From Flavobacteriaceae bacterium (GTDB taxonomy: Bacteria; Bacteroidota; Bacteroidia; Flavobacteriales; Flavobacteriaceae): a stretch of 64,000 nucleotides of DNA. A program made the position numbers and the translations under genes. The stretch lies in the NCBI GenBank assembly GCA_009886625.1, contig QXZA01000011.1, forward strand, positions 145,736 to 209,735, written 5' to 3'. Under the pieces are notes generated by a model that saw only the letters and a list, made by a program, of their open reading frames with translations, was not told the origin of the DNA and searched no databases. Shown here in pieces: positions 34,239-43,763 of the stretch; the stretch's first letter is position 1, and each line of letters starts with the position of its first letter.

Positions 34239-35555
34239 TTACTCGTTTGCCCATTGCAAACGATCTTGATTACTAAAAGGCCATGGAGCACCATTATTTT
34301 CTATATTACCCATCATTGCATTTAACTCCTGTGGCGCAGCGGATTGTTCCATAACAAGATACTGACGCATATCCATAATAATAGATAAAGGATCAATTTC
34401 TATGGGACAAGCATCTACACATGCATTACACGATGTACAAGCCCATAATTCTTCAGGTGTAATATAATCGTTTAAAAGTTGTTTTGAATCTTTTTCAAAA
34501 ACCCCTTTGTTTATATTTAGACTTTTTCCTACCTCTTCAAGTCGATCTCGCGTATCCATCATGATTTTTCTTGGAGATAGTTTTTTACCTGTAAGATTTG
34601 CAGGACATACACTGCTACAACGACCACATTCGGTGCAGCTGTAAGCATTCATTAATTGAACCCAATTTAAATCGAAGACATCACTAGCTCCAAATTTTTC
34701 AGGAGGAGCCTCATTAGTGTCTGGAATTGCAAAATTGGGATCCATCATCAGTTGGACTTCATTCTTAATATTGGAATCTACTGGAAACTTCCCTTTTGAA
34801 TTCAAGTTTGCAAAATAGGTGTTTGGAAATGCAAGTAGTATATGTAAATGTTTAGAATAGTATAAATAATTTAGAAAAATAAAAATTCCAATAATGTGTA
34901 GCCACCAAAAACTCCGTTCCATTATGTGAAGCGTTTCTACAGAAAATCCGTCAAAAAGCGGAACCATAAAAGTTGATACAGGAAAACTTCCTGCCTTAAT
35001 ATAATCATGAGGATTTAGTTCTTGTAAAATACTATCGGTTGCATTCATTGAAAGAAACAAAACCATTAAAACTACTTCAAAATAGAGTATGATGTCAGCA
35101 TCTAACTTGGGCCAACCCTTCATTTCAGCCATCCAAAAACGTTTAATCTTGCTGATGTTTCTTCGTGACCAAAAGAAAATTACTGCAATTAAAACAAGGA
35201 GGGCTAGAACTTCAAATATCGCTGTTAAAACGTCATAAAAAGACCCTAAAATTGGAGCGAAAATCCGGTGTGCTCCCGTAAGCCCATCAAGAATAATTTC
35301 CAATAATTCAATATTGATCAAAACAAAGCCAACGTATACAACAACATGAAGAAAACCAGCTATTGGTCGGCTCACCATTTTAGACTGTCCTAGAGCTACA
35401 CGAAACATGTTTTTCCATCGTAATCCACTTTGATCCTTACGATCAATAGATTTTCCAAGAGAAATGTTTCTAATGATTCTTTTAATATTCCTTGTAAAAA
35501 CACCAATACTCAAAAGGAGAACCGTTAGGAAGATGATATTAGGAATATAATTCAT
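34239..35555 (-). CDS. Membrane-bound Fe-S oxidoreductase subunit
   Basis: A 438-residue protein. The N-terminal part has about five or six transmembrane helices in a nitrate-reductase-gamma/HdrE-like arrangement, with histidines that could bind heme b. The C-terminal part has two 4Fe-4S motifs, CTECGRCSSVCP and CTSCNACVDACP, in a HdrC/GlpC-like domain. It probably passes electrons between quinone and the CCG subunit at 32984-33766. It is four bases after the MlaD-like gene. Confidence 0.85.
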   Translation of the reverse strand: MNYIPNIIFLTVLLLSIGVFTRNIKRIIRNISLGKSIDRKDQSGLRWKNMFRVALGQSKMVSRPIAGFLHVVVYVGFVLINIELLEIILDGLTGAHRIFAPILGSFYDVLTAIFEVLALLVLIAVIFFWSRRNISKIKRFWMAEMKGWPKLDADIILYFEVVLMVLFLSMNATDSILQELNPHDYIKAGSFPVSTFMVPLFDGFSVETLHIMERSFWWLHIIGIFIFLNYLYYSKHLHILLAFPNTYFANLNSKGKFPVDSNIKNEVQLMMDPNFAIPDTNEAPPEKFGASDVFDLNWVQLMNAYSCTECGRCSSVCPANLTGKKLSPRKIMMDTRDRLEEVGKSLNINKGVFEKDSKQLLNDYITPEELWACTSCNACVDACPIEIDPLSIIMDMRQYLVMEQSAAPQELNAMMGNIENNGAPWPFSNQDRLQWANE

Positions 35556-35558
35556 GTC

Positions 35559-36494
35559 TTATTTTTTCGATGTACTTTTCTCTTTTCGACCGAAGAGTGA
35601 AAAGTGAACATATTTTTTTGGATGCTCCTTGAGGTCTGTCAAAAGAGCTTCCAAAGCTTCTGAAGAATGAAGTAATTCATTATATAATGCATCATCATTT
35701 AGAAGTTTACCCGCAGAGCCTTTTCCTTCCTCTAAATTCATAAGGATTGATTTTAACTGTGAAGAGGAAACCTCCATATTTCTCATTGTAATACTTAATT
35801 CAATTTTAGATAGTGAATCCGTAAGTTGAGATAAGTTTTTTGAAGTCGTTTCTATATTATCCATCGTTGAATTAAACACCTTTTCATTTGCATTGACTAT
35901 TCTCCCCATGCTTTCTGAAAGTTCATTGATGTTAGAAATACTTTCTGTTAACCCTCTCAAGGCCAATTTTAGATTGTTTTGAGATTCGTAATTCAGAACA
36001 TTACTCACCCCAGCGAAAAGTGAATCAGCGGAAGTTAATAAGCCTTCAATTTTATTTTGCAAAGGTGCAATTTGTTGGTTTACCAACTCGGTTAAACCTG
36101 GTTTAACCTCAGAGGGAAGGATATCCCCACTTTTAATTGGTTCTCCTGCAACATCACTAGGAATGATTGCAATAGCTTTACCTCCTATTAATCCCGCTTC
36201 ATACAACTGAGCAAGGCTTTGATTTGAAAAATTCAAATCATTTCTTAAGCTAAAGGTTACTTTAATGTTTTTATAATTTTCATCAAAGTCAATATTTTTA
36301 ACCTTTCCCACAGAATATCCATTGATGGTAATTTTGGCTCCCACCATCAACCCCTCTACATCTTCGTAGATTGCATACAATTCTTTCTCGTTGTCAAACA
36401 AAGAAGTTCCTTTGAGATAACTAAATCCAAAAATAAAAGTACCGATACAACCTAAGACTAATAGGGCTGTTTTAACTTCACGTGAAAGATTCAA
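35559..36494 (-). CDS. MlaD/MCE domain protein
   Basis: A 311-residue protein with one N-terminal membrane anchor (about 8-28), an MCE/MlaD domain (about 38-115, with GLMVGAKITINGYSVGKV and YEAGLIGGKAIAI), and a long helical C-terminal region (about 135-280). MCE proteins form periplasmic rings or tubes that move lipids between membranes with MlaE/MlaF-type permeases, which are not in this window. The start is TTG at 36492-36494, matching the N-terminus of homologues (NLSREVKTALLVLG). Confidence 0.85.
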   Translation of the reverse strand: MNLSREVKTALLVLGCIGTFIFGFSYLKGTSLFDNEKELYAIYEDVEGLMVGAKITINGYSVGKVKNIDFDENYKNIKVTFSLRNDLNFSNQSLAQLYEAGLIGGKAIAIIPSDVAGEPIKSGDILPSEVKPGLTELVNQQIAPLQNKIEGLLTSADSLFAGVSNVLNYESQNNLKLALRGLTESISNINELSESMGRIVNANEKVFNSTMDNIETTSKNLSQLTDSLSKIELSITMRNMEVSSSQLKSILMNLEEGKGSAGKLLNDDALYNELLHSSEALEALLTDLKEHPKKYVHFSLFGRKEKSTSKK

Positions 36495-36548
36495 AATAAT
36501 ATGTGATTTATATGCTTAACAAAATTAATAATAATTTTCAGATCCACC

Positions 36549-37712
36549 TCATTTTAAAAGGCGTAGTGCTTCACTGATTGTGATTTTTTTATCCCCATTA
36601 AATACAACTATGAAAGCATTGTTAAACCCCTTTGATATAGCGGTTTTTAAGTATTGCTGTGCTTGTTCATAATCAGAACTTTGTTGATAAAAATAACGAT
36701 ACAATTTTCCTTTTTTCTGTTTGGTAACGGATTTCAAACCCCTAAAATTATAGGGCTTTGTTTCAATATTTTTTTTGCTCGCAGAAATCTGAATTTTAAA
36801 TACTAAATCGGATTCCGTTTGGGAACTAAAATTATTAGCAGAGGTATCTGAATATGTGACTTGCTTTTGCACACTCGCCTCGCGTTGATTTTTATAATTC
36901 AAAATAGCCTTTGCAATTGCATCTGCCATATTACTTTGACCCTTGGTAGAATTCAAATAAGCTCCTTCTTTTGAATTGGTCAAAAACCCCGTTTCAACTA
37001 GAACGCTTGGCATATAGGTATATTTCAAGACTACAAAACCTGCTTGCTTTACAGTTCGATCTTTACGTCTCAAGTTATTTACAAAACTTTTTTGAATTGT
37101 ACTTGCAGCTTCAATACTTTGATCCAAATAAGTTTCTTGCATCAAAATTAAACTAATAACAGATTCTGGATCGTTAGGATCAAATCCATCATAATTTTGC
37201 TCATAATCATCTTCTAAGAAAATTACTGCATTTTCCTTTTTTGCTACTTGAAAGTTCCTGTCGTTGGCATGCAAACCCAGAACAAAGGTTCCCGCTCCAA
37301 ATGCCTTTGATGAAGTAAAAGCATCACAATGCACTGATATAAATAAATCAGCGTCAGCCTTATTGGCAATATTAGCACGTTGAATTAGTTCTACAAAAAC
37401 ATCTGTTTTTCTTGTGTAAATAACTTTGAGTCCAGGGATTTTTTCTAATTTCTTTCCAATTTTAAGAACAATATTTAGTGCTATTTTTTTTTCCAAATAA
37501 CCATTCCCTGTATTCCCTTTGTCATGTCCCCCATGACCAGCATCTAAAACAACAACAAAAGGCTTTGTTCCCTTAGATTGAGAAAAACCATGATGAGGAC
37601 AAACAACAAAGAATAATAACAATAAAAACAAACGAACACATTTCTTAAATATGTTCTTGTTAATTCTATGAGAATAAGCTAAAAAATCCTGATACATCCT
37701 TAAAATTATCAT
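36549..37712 (-). CDS. N-acetylmuramoyl-L-alanine amidase (AmiC-like)
   Basis: A secreted amidase_3 enzyme of 382-387 residues. A signal sequence ending near GFSQS is followed by VVVLDAGHGGHDKG (first zinc His), the Glu in GYLEKKIALN, ISVHCDAF (second zinc His) and VLVETGFLTN (catalytic Glu). A C-terminal region near 310-385 looks like a SPOR-type peptidoglycan-binding fold (FKIQISASKKN). It cleaves the stem peptide from MurNAc, for daughter-cell separation. A second ATG five codons in is also possible as the start. It is divergent from lptD. Confidence 0.88.
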   Translation of the reverse strand: MIILRMYQDFLAYSHRINKNIFKKCVRLFLLLLFFVVCPHHGFSQSKGTKPFVVVLDAGHGGHDKGNTGNGYLEKKIALNIVLKIGKKLEKIPGLKVIYTRKTDVFVELIQRANIANKADADLFISVHCDAFTSSKAFGAGTFVLGLHANDRNFQVAKKENAVIFLEDDYEQNYDGFDPNDPESVISLILMQETYLDQSIEAASTIQKSFVNNLRRKDRTVKQAGFVVLKYTYMPSVLVETGFLTNSKEGAYLNSTKGQSNMADAIAKAILNYKNQREASVQKQVTYSDTSANNFSSQTESDLVFKIQISASKKNIETKPYNFRGLKSVTKQKKGKLYRYFYQQSSDYEQAQQYLKTAISKGFNNAFIVVFNGDKKITISEALRLLK

Positions 37713-37720
37713 TAATTTTG
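37713..37720 (+). promoter_or_regulatory. -7 promoter element of lptD
   Basis: TAATTTTG is an exact TAnnTTTG. It lies too close to the TTG and GTG codons at 37718-37723 for them to be starts and points to the TTG at 37760 instead. No -33 TTG is obvious. Confidence 0.5.
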
Positions 37721-37759
37721 GTGTTTAAACCAAATACAACAAATTTAGGGTTTATCGCT

Positions 37760-40378
37760 TTGCAATCAAAGTTTTATTATATCGCTTATTTCATCTTTTT
37801 CTTCGGAGGTCTGGCGCTTCATGCTCAAGATGTTTCTCCTGAAACTCAAGATAAGGTGCTCTTGGATAGCATTAATAAGCCTGCTAAAAAACCTCTTTTA
37901 TTAGCGAAAGTTAAATATACTGCCAAGGATTGTGTTCGAATAAATCGCAGACAAAACAAACTTATTTTATATAATGAAGCTGAACTCTACTATCAAGATA
38001 TCGAGTTAAGGGCTGGTATTATTATATTAGACTATGAAACCAATGAAGTAAATGCTGGACGAATTGAAATTGATTCAACTTTGGTTCAATATCCTTTTTT
38101 TAAACAAGGAATTAACGAAGTTAATCCAGATTCTATTCGTTTCAATTTTGATACTCAGAAAGCATTGATTTGGAATTCAAAATCAGGTCAAAATGGAATG
38201 GATATTTTTGCCGCTCTGACCAAAAAAGAAAACGATTCTGTTTATTATATCAAAGATGCTCGAGTGAGTACAGCTGGTAAGCTTGTGGGCGGAGATGATG
38301 AAGAAGGAATTGATTATTACTTTAAAGTTAGAAAAGGGAAGATCATTCCAGGGGGTAAAATCATAACAGGGCCAACCAATATGTTTATTGCTAATGTTCC
38401 CACACCCGTTGGAGTTCCTTTTGCTTACTTTCCCTCTTCACAGACAAAAGAGTCTGGCTTCATTATTCCTTCCATTGGAGAAAGTAATCTCAGAGGCTAT
38501 TATATTCAAAATGGAGGTTATTATTTTGCCTTATCAGACTACTTTGATTTTACGGCAATTGCTGACTATTACACCAATGGGAGTTATGGTTTTAGGGGAG
38601 ACTCTCAATACAACAAGCGTTATAAGTTTAAAGGAAATTTTAGCTTTCGTTACGAAAACTTAATCAACGAATCCCGAGGCTTACCAGATTATTCAAAATC
38701 AACAGTATTCAATGTTCGTTGGTCTCATTCCAAGGATGCTAAATCAAGTCCAAATTCAACATTCTCAGCCTCTGTTAACTTTGGAAGTAGTGATTACTAT
38801 CGACAATCTGTAAATCAATTAAACTCACCCAACTTCTTAAATAATAATCTAAGCTCTTCAATCTCTTATTCAAAATCTTTTCCAGCCTACCCTAGAGTCA
38901 ATATATCATTGACAACTGCAATGTCTCAAAATTCACAATCGAAAGCTGTTAATTTAACCTTACCTACATTCCAAGCCACAATGGAACGAATTTATCCTTT
39001 TGCGCCAAAAATTGGAGCAAAAAAAGGATTTTTTCAAAACATCAATTTCCAGTACACAGGTCGTGCCGAAAATAGAATTATTACCACAGAAGACGCACTT
39101 TTTGGACCCACTATGTTTGATAATGCCAAAACAGGAATGAAACATTCCATTCCTTTAAGTACAAACTTTAAAATAATTAAATATTTGAGTTTAAGTACTA
39201 GCGTTAATTATGAAGAAGTTTGGACCCAAAATATGGTAAAGTTCAATGATTACTCTGCTGAAACACAAACAGTAGTCAAAGATACCATTAACAAAATAGG
39301 TACTTTTCGTCAATACAGTCTCAGTGCCTCGTTGGGAACTACTCTCTACGGAACTGTAAATTTAGGAGAAGGAAAAAAAATAGAATCCATCCGACACACA
39401 TTTCGTCCTTCTATTAGTTATTCTAATCGTCCCAGCTTTGAACAATATTACGACACCTATATTGTAGATGCAGATGGAAATACAGCGGAATATACTCGTT
39501 ATCAAAACAGTTTATTTGGAGTTCCAGGAAGAGCCCTATCCAACAATATGGGGATAACTTTAGGGAATAATTTTGAGGCCAAAGTAAGAGATAAAGACTC
39601 TACTGCAACAGGACCTAAAAAAGTAGTTTTATTAAATAATTTAAATATTGCAACAGCACATAATTTTGCAGCAGATTCCCTACGGTGGAGTCCCCTAAGA
39701 ATGAGTACAGGGCTCTCATTATTTAAAAATAAAATGAGTATTAACTTAGGTGGAACTTTTGATCCCTATGCGTTGAATGAAAATAATGTAAAAGTAAACA
39801 CCTATAATATTGCTGCTGGAGGCGGTCTATTGAGACTTACTAGTGCAAATGTGAATTTAAATTATTCCTTTTCTAGTACTCAATTTGAAAACCCAGATAA
39901 CGAAGTAGAAGACCGAAACCAAAGAGAATCCACCTCAAGTGGAGGGAGGGATGATGATCTATTTGGTAAGGCTGAAGACTTTACAGACCGGAGAATGACT
40001 GAAGGCAACGGAGAACCACCACCCAAATATCCCAGTTACAGGAGCAAAATACCTTGGGACTTAAAGTTGGCTTATTCCCTAACCTACAACAACTCTAGGA
40101 ATCAACGGGACTTTTCAAATAATTCAGTCATGTTTTCAGGAAATGTAGAACTTACCCCAATGTGGAATGTAGGACTTTCCTCAGGATACGATTTTAAAGG
40201 GAAAGGGTTTACCTATACTCAATTACGTTTTGATCGGGACCTTAAAAGCTGGAGATTAAACTTTAGTTGGGTTCCCTTTAGTGATAGGGCTTCGTGGAAC
40301 TTTTTTATAGGAATTAAATCAGGCTTGTTGAGTGATATCAAATACGAAAAGCAAAGCGAACCAAATCGCTCCTATTGA
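37760..40378 (+). CDS. lptD: LPS-assembly outer-membrane protein LptD
   Basis: An 872-residue protein with a signal peptide (QSKFYYIAYFIFFFGGLALHAQ) and a short OstA-like beta-jelly-roll start (YNEAELYYQDIELRAGIIILDYE). A long LptD-type barrel follows, including VPTPVGVPFAYFP near 215 and many antiparallel strands to the C-terminus (SGLLSDIKYEKQ). It inserts lipopolysaccharide into the outer leaflet. TTG 37760 is chosen because earlier in-frame starts overlap the -7 box and because it gives a clean signal peptide. Confidence 0.82.
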   Translation: MQSKFYYIAYFIFFFGGLALHAQDVSPETQDKVLLDSINKPAKKPLLLAKVKYTAKDCVRINRRQNKLILYNEAELYYQDIELRAGIIILDYETNEVNAGRIEIDSTLVQYPFFKQGINEVNPDSIRFNFDTQKALIWNSKSGQNGMDIFAALTKKENDSVYYIKDARVSTAGKLVGGDDEEGIDYYFKVRKGKIIPGGKIITGPTNMFIANVPTPVGVPFAYFPSSQTKESGFIIPSIGESNLRGYYIQNGGYYFALSDYFDFTAIADYYTNGSYGFRGDSQYNKRYKFKGNFSFRYENLINESRGLPDYSKSTVFNVRWSHSKDAKSSPNSTFSASVNFGSSDYYRQSVNQLNSPNFLNNNLSSSISYSKSFPAYPRVNISLTTAMSQNSQSKAVNLTLPTFQATMERIYPFAPKIGAKKGFFQNINFQYTGRAENRIITTEDALFGPTMFDNAKTGMKHSIPLSTNFKIIKYLSLSTSVNYEEVWTQNMVKFNDYSAETQTVVKDTINKIGTFRQYSLSASLGTTLYGTVNLGEGKKIESIRHTFRPSISYSNRPSFEQYYDTYIVDADGNTAEYTRYQNSLFGVPGRALSNNMGITLGNNFEAKVRDKDSTATGPKKVVLLNNLNIATAHNFAADSLRWSPLRMSTGLSLFKNKMSINLGGTFDPYALNENNVKVNTYNIAAGGGLLRLTSANVNLNYSFSSTQFENPDNEVEDRNQRESTSSGGRDDDLFGKAEDFTDRRMTEGNGEPPPKYPSYRSKIPWDLKLAYSLTYNNSRNQRDFSNNSVMFSGNVELTPMWNVGLSSGYDFKGKGFTYTQLRFDRDLKSWRLNFSWVPFSDRASWNFFIGIKSGLLSDIKYEKQSEPNRSY

Positions 40379-40415
40379 TTCTGATATTTAGTATATTTAA
40401 CTAAAGTACTTCATC

Positions 40416-40799
40416 ATGAAAAAAGAAATAATTACAACATTAAATGCTCCTGCCCCCTTGGGGCCTTACAATCAAGCTGTTAAGTCGGGTAATACGCTTT
40501 ATATCTCAGGACAGATTCCTATAATTGCTGAAACAATGGAACTCTTTAGCGGAACCATTGAAGAGGAGACTACCCTAGTGATGAATCATTTAGGTGAAAT
40601 CCTTGAGACAGCTGAAATGAATTTTAATCATGTTGTTAAAACATCAATCTTTCTTGATGATATGGGAAATTTTGGAAAAGTAAATGGAGTTTATGGTCGT
40701 TTTTTTGACAATGATACTGCACCCGCAAGAGAAACAGTTGCGGTAAAAACTTTACCTAAGAATGTACGTATTGAAATCTCAATGATTGCCGTAAAATAA
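40416..40799 (+). CDS. ridA: RidA family deaminase
   Basis: A 127-residue Rid/YjgF/UK114 protein with the family blocks GPYNQAVKSGNTLYISGQIP and APARETVAVKTLP, the latter holding the Arg that binds the enamine/imine carboxylate. It hydrolyses reactive 2-aminoacrylate and related imines made by PLP enzymes. It begins 37 bases after lptD, with TATATTTA (one mismatch to the -7 box) at 40392-40399, so it may have its own promoter. A paralogue is at 61489-61956. Confidence 0.92.
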   Translation: MKKEIITTLNAPAPLGPYNQAVKSGNTLYISGQIPIIAETMELFSGTIEEETTLVMNHLGEILETAEMNFNHVVKTSIFLDDMGNFGKVNGVYGRFFDNDTAPARETVAVKTLPKNVRIEISMIAVK

Positions 40800-40801
40800 G
40801 G

Positions 40802-41665
40802 CTATACCTTAGCGTCTAAAAGTACTTTGTGATACTTTACTAATTCATCAATAGGTCGTTGTACAATTCTTCCCATTGTTAAGCCTTTTCGTTTTAATGC
40901 GGTTTCAATTTCGTCTTTAAGAAAGTGAGAAATAGATCCTATAAAATGAATTGGAACTTCCTTAGCATTATCAAATTGTAAAATTTGATGATTAATAAAA
41001 CGCTTTAATCCTTTCGCAATAATGTCTTGAAAAAGGGGGATATCCTTGTGTTTTATGAGAAACCTTGAAAAGGTAGCCAAATATGTGTTTGGGTTTTCTC
41101 TTCTGTAAATATTCTCCTTGATAGCGTCTGGGGATAAGTCATATTCTTTTTCAAATTCAAGTGCCAATTGTTTGGGCATGGTATTAAAATAATAACTTCG
41201 TATCAATTGTTTTCCAAAGAAATTACCACTTGCTTCGTCCATTAATATATAGCCTAGAGAAGTAACGCGTTGTTCAATATTTGAACCGTTGTAATAAGTA
41301 CAATTTGATCCAGTTCCTAGAATACAAACTATAGCTTGCTCCTCAGGTTGAACAGTTGCATAGACAGCAGCGTAGGTATCTTCTTTGATGATTATTTCTG
41401 CATGAACAAAAATTTCATCAAAAACTTTATTGATACGTTGTTGTGGTGAGTCAACACCACAACCTGCACCATAAAAATATAAATGGGTTACTTGTTCCCT
41501 GTTTTGATATAAATCAAAATTATTAATGATTCGTTCCTTTAAGATTGCACTTGAAAGTACTTGTGGGTTTAAACCTAAGGTTTGTGTTGCAAACATGGTA
41601 TCACCGGATATATCCACGGCAATCCAATCAGTTTTTGTAGAACCGCTGTCAACTACTAGAATCAT
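40802..41665 (-). CDS. N-acetylglucosamine kinase-like protein (BadF/BadG/BcrA/BcrD family)
   Basis: A 287-residue ASKHA-superfamily kinase. Phosphate-1 motif VVDSGSTKTDW is at the N-terminus, with CILGTGSNCTYYNG near 114 and GYILMDEASGNFFGKQLI near 137. This matches bacterial and eukaryotic N-acetylglucosamine kinases, which phosphorylate GlcNAc salvaged from the wall. It follows gap with a nine-base gap, likely the third gene of pfkA-gap-kinase. The GlcNAc preference is by family resemblance only. Confidence 0.82.
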   Translation of the reverse strand: MILVVDSGSTKTDWIAVDISGDTMFATQTLGLNPQVLSSAILKERIINNFDLYQNREQVTHLYFYGAGCGVDSPQQRINKVFDEIFVHAEIIIKEDTYAAVYATVQPEEQAIVCILGTGSNCTYYNGSNIEQRVTSLGYILMDEASGNFFGKQLIRSYYFNTMPKQLALEFEKEYDLSPDAIKENIYRRENPNTYLATFSRFLIKHKDIPLFQDIIAKGLKRFINHQILQFDNAKEVPIHFIGSISHFLKDEIETALKRKGLTMGRIVQRPIDELVKYHKVLLDAKV

Positions 41666-41674
41666 TGGTATTCT

Positions 41675-42673
41675 TTAAAGGTTATTAACGTGCTTTGCTA
41701 AATCAATAAGTTTGTTTGAATAACCACACTCATTGTCATACCAAGAGATGATTTTGAAAAAACGAGAATTTAATTCCATTCCTGCTCCTGCATCAAATAT
41801 TGAAGTTCGTACATCCCCAACAAAATCCTGAGAGACAACTGGTTCGTCACAGAATCCCAAAATATTCTTCATTTCATTGTCAGCAGCAGCTTTCATTACT
41901 GTTTTGATTTCTTCATAAGAAGTTTCCTTTTTCAATTTAACAGTTAAATCAACAACCGATACGTTAGCAGTAGGAACTCTAAAAGCCATACCTGTAAGTT
42001 TCCCTACTAAAGCAGGAATAACCTTAGTTACTGCTTTTGCAGCACCAGTTGAGGCTGGCATGATGTTAATCAAGGAACTTCTTCCACCTCTAAAATCTTT
42101 TCTGGAAGGACCATCTACAGTAAATTGAGTTGCTGTAGTAGCGTGTACTGTAGTCATTAAGCCTTCTTCAATTTCAAAATGGTCATTAAGAACTTTAGCA
42201 ATAGGAGCCAAACAGTTTGTTGTACAAGACGCATTAGACACAATCGTATCAGAAGCATTCGCTTCATTATGATTTACACCCATAACAAACATAGGTGCGT
42301 CTACTGAAGGAGCTGAAATAACAACCTTTTTTGCACCACCGTTGATGTGAGCTTGTGCTTTCTCAAGTGTTATAAAAATTCCTGTACATTCTGCAACAAC
42401 ATCCGTATTTAAGGAACCCCAACCTATTGCTTCAGGATCACGTTCTGCAGAAATGCGAACAGCTTGACCGTCTACAACAAGGTTATTCCCATCCACTTCA
42501 ATAGTACCATCATAAGTGCCATGAACAGAGTCGTATTTTAATAGGTATGCTAGATGATCAATATCAAGTAAATCGTTGATTCCAACTACAGTTACATCTT
42601 CTTGTTTCATTGCGGAACGAAATACCAGTCTTCCGATTCTTCCAAAACCATTGATTCCAATTCTAATTGCCAT
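41675..42673 (-). CDS. gap: Glyceraldehyde-3-phosphate dehydrogenase, type I
   Basis: A 332-residue GAPDH with the NAD-binding start [13 protein letters not shown] and the active site SNASCTTNC, with the catalytic Cys and the later HATTATQ. It oxidises glyceraldehyde-3-phosphate in glycolysis. It is 20 bases downstream of pfkA on the same strand, forming a glycolytic pair. Confidence 0.95.
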   Translation of the reverse strand: MAIRIGINGFGRIGRLVFRSAMKQEDVTVVGINDLLDIDHLAYLLKYDSVHGTYDGTIEVDGNNLVVDGQAVRISAERDPEAIGWGSLNTDVVAECTGIFITLEKAQAHINGGAKKVVISAPSVDAPMFVMGVNHNEANASDTIVSNASCTTNCLAPIAKVLNDHFEIEEGLMTTVHATTATQFTVDGPSRKDFRGGRSSLINIMPASTGAAKAVTKVIPALVGKLTGMAFRVPTANVSVVDLTVKLKKETSYEEIKTVMKAAADNEMKNILGFCDEPVVSQDFVGDVRTSIFDAGAGMELNSRFFKIISWYDNECGYSNKLIDLAKHVNNL

Positions 42674-42693
42674 ATTTATTTAAGTTTAAATTA

Positions 42694-43680
42694 TTATACT
42701 GAGAGTATATCAGATACTCTTATTAAATCATTGTTTATTTTTGATTTACCTTTAATTGCTTTAGATAAGGGTGTTAGGATCATTTTCGAATCATCTATCC
42801 CAACCATTACATTTGACTTTCCGTTAATGATAGATTCTACTGCGTGAACCCCCATTCTTGACGCTAGAACACGATCAAAACAACTTGGGCTTCCCCCTCT
42901 TTGCATATGACCCAAGACAGAAACTCGCACTTCATAGTAGGGTAAGTTCTTTTCGATATATTCTGCAATTTCAAAAACATTCTTACCTGTTTTATCACCT
43001 TCAGCAATAACAACTATACTTGACGATTTCCCAGATTTCTCACTTCGCTTGAGTGAATCTAACAAACGATCTAACCCCATATTCTCTTCAGGAATTAGGA
43101 TTTCTTCTGCCCCTGCCCCTATACCAGTGTTTAATGCGATATGCCCAGCATCTCTCCCCATAACCTCTACAAAAAAGAGGCGATTATGTGAGATCGCAGT
43201 ATCACGAATTTTGTCGATGGCGTCAATTACAGTATTTAATGCTGTATCATAGCCTATAGTATGAGTAGTTCCATAGATGTCATTGTCAATTGTTCCAGGG
43301 ATTCCAATCACAGGAATATTAAACTCAGATTGAAAAATCATTGCCCCAGTGAAAGAGCCATCACCCCCTATTACGATTAATCCATCAATTTTATTTTTCT
43401 TGACGGTTTCAAATGCTTTCTGACGACCTTCTGGTGTTCTAAATTCTAAACAACGAGCAGATTTTAATACTGTCCCTCCTTTATTGATGATGTTGTTTAC
43501 CCCTCGTGCATTCATAATCTTAGTGTTGTTAGAAATTAAGCCCTCATACCCCTGATAAACAGCAACACACTCAATTAAAAAAAAAGAGGCTGATCTAACA
43601 ACAGCGCGCACAGCTGCATTCATACCTGGAGCATCTCCCCCTGATGTTAAAACTCCTATGCGTTTAATTGTTGAATTCAT
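42694..43680 (-). CDS. pfkA: 6-phosphofructokinase
   Basis: A 328-residue ATP-type PfkA with LTSGGDAPGMNAAVR, GGDGSFTGA and PGTIDNDIYGTTHTIGYDTALN. The GGDG motif marks ATP rather than pyrophosphate use. It catalyses the committed step of glycolysis. It is the first gene of the pfkA-gap-kinase run, with an exact -7 box just upstream. Confidence 0.95.
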   Translation of the reverse strand: MNSTIKRIGVLTSGGDAPGMNAAVRAVVRSASFFLIECVAVYQGYEGLISNNTKIMNARGVNNIINKGGTVLKSARCLEFRTPEGRQKAFETVKKNKIDGLIVIGGDGSFTGAMIFQSEFNIPVIGIPGTIDNDIYGTTHTIGYDTALNTVIDAIDKIRDTAISHNRLFFVEVMGRDAGHIALNTGIGAGAEEILIPEENMGLDRLLDSLKRSEKSGKSSSIVVIAEGDKTGKNVFEIAEYIEKNLPYYEVRVSVLGHMQRGGSPSCFDRVLASRMGVHAVESIINGKSNVMVGIDDSKMILTPLSKAIKGKSKINNDLIRVSDILSV

Positions 43681-43696
43681 TTATTTAGTTTCAGCG

Positions 43697-43704
43697 CAAA
43701 TTTA
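43697..43704 (-). promoter_or_regulatory. -7 promoter element of pfkA-gap
   Basis: On the minus strand TAAATTTG is an exact TAnnTTTG, ending 17 bases before the pfkA ATG. No clean -33 TTG is visible. Confidence 0.55.
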
Positions 43705-43763
43705 ATCAATATATTAAAACAGTGTCATTCGAATTAAAATATTATGAAATTTAATGGGTCATC

